From Anaerolinea sp. (GTDB lineage: Bacteria; Chloroflexota; Anaerolineae; Anaerolineales; Villigracilaceae), in assembly GCA_020720965.1 (NCBI GenBank), contig DYNS01000107.1, positions 1 through 8,869 of the forward strand: DNA of 8,869 nucleotides, read 5' to 3'. Below the pieces are notes generated by a model, which saw only the letters and a program-made list of their open reading frames with translations, was not told where the DNA came from and made no database searches. Position 1 is the stretch's first letter. Every line of letters begins with the position of its first letter. A program made the translations under genes and the position numbers. Of this stretch, positions 1-4,659 are shown piece after piece.

Positions 1-1
1 C

Positions 2-439
2 CACTTTACCTGGGCAGACACCCGCGCCTTTACGGATAGCATCCGCGAGAAGCCCGCACACGGCTTGCACGTCTTTTTGCACGACAACACCTTCCACGCT
101 GTGTACGCCACCAACTACCTGATGCGTGTGATGGATGTGATGATTACCAAACCCAGCGAACTGGCTTTTTACCCCGTGCCGAAAATCTTCAACGCCAGGG
201 TAGGCGGGCATGAGATGTGGGGAGCCATTCGCGGCGCAGAAATTGGCGACAGCACCGTAGAAGTCCGCACCATTCCGCAAACCTTGCAAGCCATAGACCT
301 GCTGACAGAAGAAGATGACCTGCTGACGATGTACTGCGAACACATCGTCAAAAACAAAAGCATCGGCGTTTACGATGGCGCCTACAAAAGCGTGGAACTG
401 GCAACCGGCAAAAAGTTCGAGCGCAAACCAACCGCCTAA
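2..439 (+). CDS. Unrecognised protein, C-terminal 145 residues (glycosyltransferase-like motif)
   Basis: This is the 3' end of a gene whose start lies left of the window. The frame is open from base 2 to the TAA at 437-439, and a TTG at 65 is only an internal codon. I do not recognise the family with certainty. The most striking stretch is residues 40-56 of the visible part (around DVMITKPSELAFYPVPK). It resembles the C-terminal loop of MurG or MGDG-synthase type GT-B glycosyltransferases, where an Asp-hydrophobic-Thr-Lys-Pro turn precedes the nucleotide-sugar site. It is followed by a conserved-looking GGHEMWGAIRGAE segment. No membrane helix or signal is visible. The gene ends 22 bases before a strong intrinsic terminator, so it is the last gene of its transcription unit. 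The glycosyltransferase idea rests on this motif alone and the missing N-terminus could change it. Confidence 0.75.
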   Translation, partial: HFTWADTRAFTDSIREKPAHGLHVFLHDNTFHAVYATNYLMRVMDVMITKPSELAFYPVPKIFNARVGGHEMWGAIRGAEIGDSTVEVRTIPQTLQAIDLLTEEDDLLTMYCEHIVKNKSIGVYDGAYKSVELATGKKFERKPTA

Positions 440-452
440 CCCCCTCCGCCGT

Positions 453-458
453 TATAAT
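453..458 (+). promoter_or_regulatory. Candidate -10 box TATAAT for the 500-1893 operon
   Basis: A perfect TATAAT hexamer sits 41 bases before the ATG at 500. No TTGACA-like box is found 16-18 bases upstream. A start about 7 bases downstream (near 465) would fall inside the left arm of the terminator at 462-491. The new transcript would therefore carry only part of that stem. Confidence 0.4.
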
Positions 459-461
459 CAT

Positions 462-491
462 CCACCAACCCACCCGGTTGGTGGATTTTTT
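462..491 (+). terminator. Rho-independent terminator after the first gene
   Basis: A perfect 9-bp inverted repeat (CCACCAACC at 462-470, GGTTGGTGG at 476-484) encloses a 5-nt loop. It is followed by an A and six T residues at 486-491. This is a textbook intrinsic terminator on the plus strand and it ends the gene that stops at 439. The next gene's ATG lies only 9 bases after the T-tract. Confidence 0.88.
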
Positions 492-499
492 AACAAACC

Positions 500-1039
500 A
501 TGAGAAAACTGCTCCGCACCCTGCCCCTCATCGCCCACATCCTTCTGCTGTTTGCCGCCGCCCTTGCCCCGCTCATGTTCCTGGTGGGGGTCATTGCAGC
601 GATAGACCGCTGGGGGATTCATCAACGCATGTTGACCAACCTGGCGCAATACGGCAAGCCCGCGCAAGCGCAAATCAGTTATGTGGATGAAGAATACAAC
701 CGCGCCGGGCTTCACTTTTGGGACGAGGCAGGCGAAGAACGCTACGGCACGCTAGACCTGCGCTTTTACCCGCCCGCCGTGCAGGCGCAAATTCTCCCCG
801 ATGCCCAGGTGGAGATTCTCTACATCGCCGCAAATGTCAGCGAGAGCGAAAAAACCGTCCTGCGGGAATATTATTCGCAGGTGCAAAACGCCCCAGGGGT
901 GGATGTGGACGTGTGGGGGCTGCTGGCAGTGAGTTGGCTGCTGGTCATGTTCCACCCGCAGTTTGTCTTTGCGGGCATTCTGCCCTTCGATAGCCTCTTC
1001 GACCCCGCCGCGTTGGAGAAGAAAGGTCTGCGCCCATGA
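500..1039 (+). CDS. Two-helix membrane protein of unknown function (DUF3592-like?)
   Basis: A 179-residue protein that I cannot assign firmly. It has one hydrophobic helix at residues 8-35 and a second at about 138-162. Between them is a soluble domain (about 52-130) that looks beta-rich, with a GLHFWDEAGE turn and a VEILYIAANV strand. That arrangement (two membrane helices around a small beta domain with a DxxG turn and a V-x-Y strand) is reminiscent of DUF3592 proteins, but this is only a tentative likeness. The start at 500 is secure in frame because an in-frame TAA lies at 491-493. The ribosome-binding site is weak: GGTGG at 480-484 is rather far away and lies in the terminator arm. The stop overlaps the next gene's start (ATGA), so the two are co-translated and probably act together in the cytoplasmic membrane. 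Confidence 0.8.
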   Translation: MRKLLRTLPLIAHILLLFAAALAPLMFLVGVIAAIDRWGIHQRMLTNLAQYGKPAQAQISYVDEEYNRAGLHFWDEAGEERYGTLDLRFYPPAVQAQILPDAQVEILYIAANVSESEKTVLREYYSQVQNAPGVDVDVWGLLAVSWLLVMFHPQFVFAGILPFDSLFDPAALEKKGLRP

Positions 1040-1893
1040 CTCTTGCCAGCACCCTGGCATTCACCGCCGGGCTGGTGGTGGAAATTCTGCTGCTGTGGGA
1101 GACCTCCGAATCCCAAAATGTCCGCCCGCGCCCGGCAGGTATTTTTGCGCCGGGGCTTTCGCGGCTACAAGAAGCCCTTGCCCTCACCCTGGCAATCAGT
1201 TGGGGCATCATCGGCATGGTGCAAGCCCTGGCATTGCCAGAGCCGGTTTGGCTGGTAGGCGGGCTGCAAAACGGAATCATGTTCGTTTCGTTTTCATTTC
1301 TCTTCGTCTTTGGCATGGTTCACCCCAAATTACTGCCGCGTGTGGACGAACAACGCATTTTCCTGGTCAATTTGGCGGTTTTGGCGGGGATTTGGCAGTG
1401 GGGTTGGGGCTGGCAAGCGGCATTTGCGCTGCCAACCGCCCTCAGCCTGGTGGCGGCGTGGCGCTCCCGCCCTCTTTCCGCGTTTTGGAAGAGCGTTTTA
1501 TATCTCTGGTATCTGCTCTGCCTCTTTCTGATGGCATATCAGAGCGCCCTCAACATGTTCTTCTTCACCGGGGAGGAAAGCGGTTTAACCCTGTGGGATT
1601 ATTTTGTGGGCGGCGCGGCGGGCATTTTTTTGTTGCTGCACAGCATTTTTCTGGTTCGATTTTTCCTGATGTTCAGTGCCAATATTTTGCCGCCCAACCG
1701 GGCGCTGATACAAGCCGCCATGCCTCACCTCATGCGCGAAAGCCAGATTCCGCCCTGGCAATTTGCCCTCATCCTCAGCGTCTTTGGCGGGCTGATAGGC
1801 TATACCATCCTCCTCGGCAAAGCCCCCCCGCCGCAGTGGATTAACCTGCTCATTTTGCTGGCAGCCCACTGGAGACCGGCGCAAAAGCAATAG
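1036..1893 (+). CDS. Polytopic membrane protein of unknown function
   Basis: A 285-residue, very hydrophobic protein with about eight or nine predicted membrane helices (roughly residues 4-21, 46-67, 72-95, 107-123, 125-141, 152-171, 186-213, 242-260 and 266-278). It is rich in Trp and Phe. The loops are short, the longest being 214-240 with PPNRALIQAAMPHLMRE. No transporter signature, catalytic motif or nucleotide-binding motif is visible, so I give no function. The ATG overlaps the stop of the preceding gene by 4 bases (ATGA at 1036-1039), and an AAAGG lies about 9 bases upstream, so translation is coupled to the small two-helix protein. This suggests a two-component membrane complex. The stop TAG at 1891-1893 is one base from the stop of the convergent minus-strand gene. 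Confidence 0.82.
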   Translation: MTLASTLAFTAGLVVEILLLWETSESQNVRPRPAGIFAPGLSRLQEALALTLAISWGIIGMVQALALPEPVWLVGGLQNGIMFVSFSFLFVFGMVHPKLLPRVDEQRIFLVNLAVLAGIWQWGWGWQAAFALPTALSLVAAWRSRPLSAFWKSVLYLWYLLCLFLMAYQSALNMFFFTGEESGLTLWDYFVGGAAGIFLLLHSIFLVRFFLMFSANILPPNRALIQAAMPHLMRESQIPPWQFALILSVFGGLIGYTILLGKAPPPQWINLLILLAAHWRPAQKQ

Positions 1894-1894
1894 G

Positions 1895-2404
1895 CTACTC
1901 GCCTTCCTCCCACAGCGGATGCCCGGTTGCATCTCTCAGGGTGACGAGGCTGCCGGTACGCAAATTGGTGAGAATGGCAATTTCAAATTTCTCTTCCCCT
2001 TCCAACCCTTGTAAAGAAAGCATATCGCCCACCTGAGCCTGAAAACCCTGCTCTTGAGCAAAGCGCCAGGCGCGCCCGGTGAGGTTGATGCTGCGGCTTG
2101 CATCCACCCGCACGACTGCGCCGCCGTTGGTCAGCCGCTCCACCTGCCCAATGAGCACGGTCAGCGCCTGGGCGGCGGGGAGTTGAATGGGCGGGAGAAA
2201 AGGCGTTGGGGTTGCAGAGGCAACTGCCAGGGCAGGAAGGGCGGCATCTGCCAGAGGGGTGAAAACTTCGGCGGCGTGGTTTCCGTTGCCGCGCAGAGGC
2301 GTTTCTTTTTCTTCCCATTTCACCGCCGTGCGATAGAGAGCGCCCGCCAGGAGAAGTAAGACAAAGAGCAGGTAGGAACCCCAAATAAGAAATTTTTTGA
2401 GCAT
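1895..2404 (-). CDS. Membrane-anchored protein with small beta-rich C-terminal domain
   Basis: A 169-residue protein of unknown function. Residues 5-24 form a single N-terminal hydrophobic helix after MLKK. A Pro/Ala/Thr-rich linker (about 45-80) follows, and then a compact domain (83-165) with alternating strands: IGQVERLTNGGAVVRVD, a VGDMLSLQG turn, EIAILTNLRTGSLVTLRD, and a final GHPLW. The strand pattern suggests an OB-like barrel lying outside the membrane; this is inference. The frame is open up to 2557, but that longer version would run back through the upstream gene. The ATG at 2404 has AAGGAG (2414-2409) just before it and lies 8 bases after the upstream stop, so I place the start there. 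The gene is the second in an operon with the DUF4405-type protein and is probably its extracytoplasmic partner. Confidence 0.8.
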   Translation of the reverse strand: MLKKFLIWGSYLLFVLLLLAGALYRTAVKWEEKETPLRGNGNHAAEVFTPLADAALPALAVASATPTPFLPPIQLPAAQALTVLIGQVERLTNGGAVVRVDASRSINLTGRAWRFAQEQGFQAQVGDMLSLQGLEGEEKFEIAILTNLRTGSLVTLRDATGHPLWEEGE

Positions 2405-2408
2405 GTTT

Positions 2409-2414
2409 CTCCTT
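2409..2414 (-). promoter_or_regulatory. Shine-Dalgarno AAGGAG fixing the start at 2404
   Basis: AAGGAG on the minus strand ends 4 bases before the ATG and touches the TAA of the upstream gene (2415-2413). It decides against the longer open frame that begins at 2557. Confidence 0.75.
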
Positions 2415-2997
2415 ATGTTTGCGGTAGAAGGGTGCGCCACATTTTGCCCGTCACCTGCGTTACCCAGCGCCAGTGAATGGCAAAGTGCAAAACAGAGGCT
2501 GCCGCCATAACAACCCCCGCCCAGGTGTGGAGGGTGTCCCAAACGGGGCGGCTCCACAGTAACCCTGCCTGCCCCTGCCCGCCGGGGGTGAAGAGAAAGT
2601 ATAGCCCGCTGAGGGCTGTCAGCAAGGCGGCGAGGGCAAGGACAGCGTCAATCATCAGGTTCCATTGTCCTTTGGCGTTCATGCGCTCGCAGCGCCCCAG
2701 GCTAATGTTTACAACCCGTTTCGCCATTGTCACAATCCAAGCCCAATGCAGGGGAATGTGCAGGGCGGCGGCGGCAATCATCGTCACCCCTGCCCAGGTG
2801 TGGAGGATGTCCCAGGTGGCATGGCTCATCGAGAGCAGCTCGGCGCGGTAGGCAGGGTTGCGCCCGCCTTCGTAGCCGCCAGGGAAGAGCAAAAAGAAAA
2901 ACGAAGAGAAGAACACCAGAACGCCGCTGACGAATAAAAGCGAGGCGATGCTCCAGTTGTTGCGGGTTTGCGGGGAAACGAGGGGTTTGGCGGGCAT
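2413..2997 (-). CDS. DUF4405-type four-helix membrane protein, internally duplicated, likely heme-binding
   Basis: A 194-residue integral membrane protein. Helices lie at about residues 16-38, 65-91, 113-136 and 156-182. Two copies of the same motif, W-D-x-L-H-T-W-A-G-V-x-M-x-A-A-x-x-L-H-x-x-x-H-W-x-W, occupy residues 62-87 and 153-178. His66, His80 and His84 recur as His157, His171 and His175, exactly 91 residues later. This pattern matches DUF4405 domains, which resemble small cytochrome-b-like bundles. The in-membrane histidines are plausible heme b ligands, but heme binding is inferred. Start choice: a frame opens at 3009 (TTG) and there is an ATG at 3003, but GGAG at 3007-3004 lies 6 bases before the ATG at 2997 and abuts the ATG at 3003. 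The downstream membrane-anchored gene follows after 8 bases. The protein probably serves membrane electron transfer. Confidence 0.85.
   Translation of the reverse strand: MPAKPLVSPQTRNNWSIASLLFVSGVLVFFSSFFFLLFPGGYEGGRNPAYRAELLSMSHATWDILHTWAGVTMIAAAALHIPLHWAWIVTMAKRVVNISLGRCERMNAKGQWNLMIDAVLALAALLTALSGLYFLFTPGGQGQAGLLWSRPVWDTLHTWAGVVMAAASVLHFAIHWRWVTQVTGKMWRTLLPQT
2519..2541. repeat. Copy 2 of the internal duplication in the DUF4405-type gene
   Basis: This 23-base stretch matches 2792-2814 at 22 of 23 positions. The offset is 273 bases, which is 91 codons. It encodes the W-D-x-L-H-T-W-A-G core of the second repeat. Confidence 0.85.
2792..2814. repeat. Copy 1 of the internal duplication in the DUF4405-type gene
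   Basis: This is the partner of 2519-2541, with a single mismatch, and encodes the W-D-x-L-H-T-W-A-G core of the first repeat. It is the best conserved part of the in-frame duplication at the DNA level. Confidence 0.85.
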
Positions 2998-3018
2998 AGT
3001 CATCTCCAAATTTTCTTC

Positions 3019-3024
3019 ATCCTA
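3019..3024 (-). promoter_or_regulatory. Weak candidate -10 box for the DUF4405 operon
   Basis: TAGGAT on the minus strand lies 21 bases before the ATG at 2997 and would give a leader of about 15 bases carrying GGAG. It matches the consensus at only 4 of 6 positions and no -35 box is evident. Confidence 0.25.
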
Positions 3025-3044
3025 TCGCCGCAACGTGAAGTAAA

Positions 3045-3054
3045 TTTGTACAAA
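3045..3054. promoter_or_regulatory. Perfect 10-bp palindrome between divergent genes (possible operator)
   Basis: TTTGTACAAA is a perfect palindrome. It lies near the middle of the 133-base divergent gap between the DUF4405 operon and the adenosine-specific kinase. It could be an operator, but a short AT-rich palindrome may be chance and no regulator gene is visible nearby. Confidence 0.2.
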
Positions 3055-3096
3055 GTGTAAAGGGTTTATAAATTCCCCTTCCAACCCAAAATGTTG

Positions 3097-3102
3097 TATG
3101 AT
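3097..3102 (+). promoter_or_regulatory. Candidate -10 box TATGAT for the adenosine-specific kinase operon
   Basis: TATGAT lies 28 bases before the ATG at 3131 and would give a leader of about 22 bases that contains the GGAGG site. It overlaps the upstream in-frame ATG at 3098, which argues that this ATG is not used. A TTTATAAA at 3065-3072 is an alternative -10. Confidence 0.35.
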
Positions 3103-3118
3103 TACACCAAAACACCCC

Positions 3119-3123
3119 GGAGG
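3119..3123 (+). promoter_or_regulatory. Shine-Dalgarno GGAGG fixing the start at 3131
   Basis: GGAGG lies 7 bases before the ATG at 3131. It favours this start over the in-frame ATG at 3098, which has no such site. The family's proteins also begin with a similar M-E-x-x-x-V segment. Confidence 0.85.
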
Positions 3124-3130
3124 CAGCCTT

Positions 3131-3616
3131 ATGGAAATAGAACTCGTCCAAATTCAGAAACCAGAAGCCATTAACTTCATTCTTGGTCAATCCCACTTCA
3201 TCAAAACCGTAGAAGACCTGCACGAAGCCCTCGTCAACGCCGTGCCGGGTATTCAATTTGGGCTGGCATTTTGCGAAGCCAGCGGAAAATGCCTGGTGCG
3301 CTACAGCGGAACAAACCCCCAAATGCAAGAACTCGCCACCCAAAACGCCCTCGCCATTGGTGCGGGTCACTCCTTCCTCATTTTCCTCGGCGAAGGCTAT
3401 TACCCCATCAACATCCTCAACGCCGTCAAAAACGTGCCAGAAGTCGCCCGCGTGTATTGCGCCACCGCCAACCCCACCCAGGTACTGGTTGCCCAAACCG
3501 GGCAAGGGCGCGGCATTTTGGGCGTGGTAGACGGCTCCTCCCCTGCCGGGGTGGAAGACCAGCCCGAAAAAGACTGGCGCAAAAACTTCTTGCGGATGAT
3601 TGGTTACAAACTATAG
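3131..3616 (+). CDS. Adenosine-specific kinase (COG1839, PF04008 family)
   Basis: A 161-residue soluble protein that I recognise along its whole length as the adenosine-specific kinase family (formerly DUF355), common in archaea and some bacteria. Characteristic segments are NFILGQSHFIKTVEDLHEAL (residues 15-34), PGIQFGLAFCEASG (39-52), NALAIGAGHSFLIFL (71-85), PINILNAVKNVPEVARVYCATANP (92-115), QGRGILGVVDG (124-134) and the C-terminal FLRMIGYKL. Length and ends fit a complete family member. Family work, including the Pyrobaculum structure, points to adenosine or AMP binding, but the physiological reaction is poorly settled. The annotation therefore carries the family name rather than a proven activity. 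The protein should be cytoplasmic. The stop lies 6 bases before the next gene, whose ribosome site overlaps it, so the two are co-transcribed. Confidence 0.93.
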   Translation: MEIELVQIQKPEAINFILGQSHFIKTVEDLHEALVNAVPGIQFGLAFCEASGKCLVRYSGTNPQMQELATQNALAIGAGHSFLIFLGEGYYPINILNAVKNVPEVARVYCATANPTQVLVAQTGQGRGILGVVDGSSPAGVEDQPEKDWRKNFLRMIGYKL

Positions 3617-3622
3617 GAAAAC

Positions 3623-4588
3623 ATGAAGAAGATTCTCCTCGCCCTCGGCGTTTTCCTGCTCTCCAGCGCCTGCGCCCTCCTTGCCCCACCCGCGCCTGCC
3701 CCCACCCAGGCGGCGACCTCCCCCACCCAGGCAAGCACCCGCACCCCCGCGCCCACCGTCACCCCTTACCCCAGCCCCACCCGGCGCGCCACCCTCACCC
3801 CAGAAGCCAGCCCCACCCCCGCCATCCTCGCCACCGTTACTGCCATCTTCAACCCTGGCGGCGAGAGGGTCATCATCCAAACCGAGGACGGGCAGCAATT
3901 GGTGGGCTATTACTACATTGCCGCCAAACCCAACAGCCCCGTCGTGGTGATGATGCACCAGTTCGGCGCAAACCAAAGCATGTGGCAGCAAAGCAACCTC
4001 GTCCCCTGGATTCAAAACGCCCCCACCAAAGGCGGCGAAGAAGCCACTCCCAGCGCCCAGGGAATGCTCCCTTCCATGCCCGGCAACCTGCACTTCAACG
4101 TCCTCACCTTCGACTTTCGCGGTCATGGCGAAAGCCCCGGTGAGCGCCCCGCCTACATCACCGATGAAGTAAAAAACCAATACATTCTGGATGCCAAAGC
4201 CGCCTATACCCTCGCCCGCACCCTGCCCTACGCCGACCCAGACCGAATCATCGGCTTTGGAACCAGCATCGGCGCAGACGCAGCCCTGGATACCTGTCGG
4301 GGCGGCTGCGTGGGCGTATTCTCCATTTCCCCCGGCAGTTATCTGGGGGTGGATTGGTTCGGCGCGGCGACCCAACTCTCCGCCCAGGGAAAACACATCC
4401 GCTGCATGTATGCCCAAAATGACGGCGAAGCCGCCCAAACCTGCTCGGAAGTGGCGCTCACCAAGTATTACCGCATCCTACCCTACCCCGGCGCAAAACA
4501 CGGGCTGGATTTTCTCGCCCCGCACCGCATGGAACCAGGCTGGGGCAACTACCTGCTGGAATTCCTCCTGCTCGCCAGCGAAACCTGA
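3623..4588 (+). CDS. Secreted lipoprotein, alpha/beta-hydrolase fold
   Basis: A 321-residue protein. Residues 1-17 form a lipoprotein signal (MKKILLALGVFLLSSAC), with Cys17 as the expected lipidation site. Residues 22-66 form a Pro/Thr/Ser/Ala-rich linker. The remainder is an alpha/beta hydrolase: a His-Gln-Phe-Gly turn at 112-115 in the oxyanion-hole position, FDFRGHGES (163-171), a G-T-S-I-G nucleophile elbow with Ser215, probable Asp267 and probable His293 (AKHGLDF). Four cysteines (225, 229, 261, 274) could form disulfides outside the cell. A loop of about 35 residues between 120 and 156 may shape the substrate site. The substrate is unknown; an esterase or peptidase-like role is likely. 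The ATG at 3623 is 6 bases after the preceding stop, with AGGA at 3615-3618. Third-position C is extreme in the linker. Family assignment is firm, function is not. Confidence 0.9.
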   Translation: MKKILLALGVFLLSSACALLAPPAPAPTQAATSPTQASTRTPAPTVTPYPSPTRRATLTPEASPTPAILATVTAIFNPGGERVIIQTEDGQQLVGYYYIAAKPNSPVVVMMHQFGANQSMWQQSNLVPWIQNAPTKGGEEATPSAQGMLPSMPGNLHFNVLTFDFRGHGESPGERPAYITDEVKNQYILDAKAAYTLARTLPYADPDRIIGFGTSIGADAALDTCRGGCVGVFSISPGSYLGVDWFGAATQLSAQGKHIRCMYAQNDGEAAQTCSEVALTKYYRILPYPGAKHGLDFLAPHRMEPGWGNYLLEFLLLASET

Positions 4589-4601
4589 AACGCAAAAACA
4601 A

Positions 4602-4621
4602 TGCCTGTCCACAAACAGGCA
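4602..4621. repeat. Short hairpin after the hydrolase gene
   Basis: TGCCTGT (4602-4608) and ACAGGCA (4615-4621) form a perfect 7-bp stem with a 6-base loop. No T-tract follows on the plus strand. On the minus strand a TTGTTTTTG follows, but no minus-strand gene needs ending there. It may act as a weak terminator or an mRNA 3'-end stabiliser. Confidence 0.4.
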
Positions 4622-4623
4622 AT

Positions 4624-4629
4624 TAGAAT
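4624..4629 (+). promoter_or_regulatory. Candidate -10 box TAGAAT for the histidine kinase gene
   Basis: TAGAAT lies 30 bases before the ATG at 4660 and would give a leader of about 24 bases containing GAGGA (4651-4655). No -35 box is evident; bases 17 upstream lie in the hairpin at 4602-4621. Confidence 0.3.
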
Positions 4630-4659
4630 GTAGGAAAAAGCCCCACCCACGAGGACCCC

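Noticed and set aside
963..1844. A 293-codon open frame on the plus strand overlapping the two membrane-protein genes
   Set aside because: It crosses the boundary of two tightly coupled genes in another frame, is Pro/Arg-rich without hydrophobic pattern, and has no start signal.
2405..2557. N-terminal extension of the anchored beta-domain gene up to 2557
   Set aside because: It would overlap the 3' end of the DUF4405-type gene, and the 51 extra residues are unlike a leader. The ATG at 2404 has an AAGGAG site.
3700..3830. Repeated CCCACCCAGGC and CCCCAC motifs as a DNA repeat array
   Set aside because: They encode the Pro/Thr-rich linker of the lipoprotein; the repetition follows from low-complexity coding and has no regular period.
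3271..4143. A 290-codon Arg/Pro/His-rich frame on the plus strand
   Set aside because: It is a frame shadow spanning the end of the adenosine-specific kinase and the hydrolase; the amino-acid mix is typical of out-of-frame GC-rich DNA.
3611..4438. A 275-codon Gly-rich open frame on the minus strand
   Set aside because: It is the complement of the hydrolase gene; the Gly runs are the shadow of its Pro/Thr linker codons.
4602..4621. Hairpin as an intrinsic terminator for the hydrolase gene
   Set aside because: The stem is sound but no T-tract follows on the plus strand, so I list it only as a hairpin.
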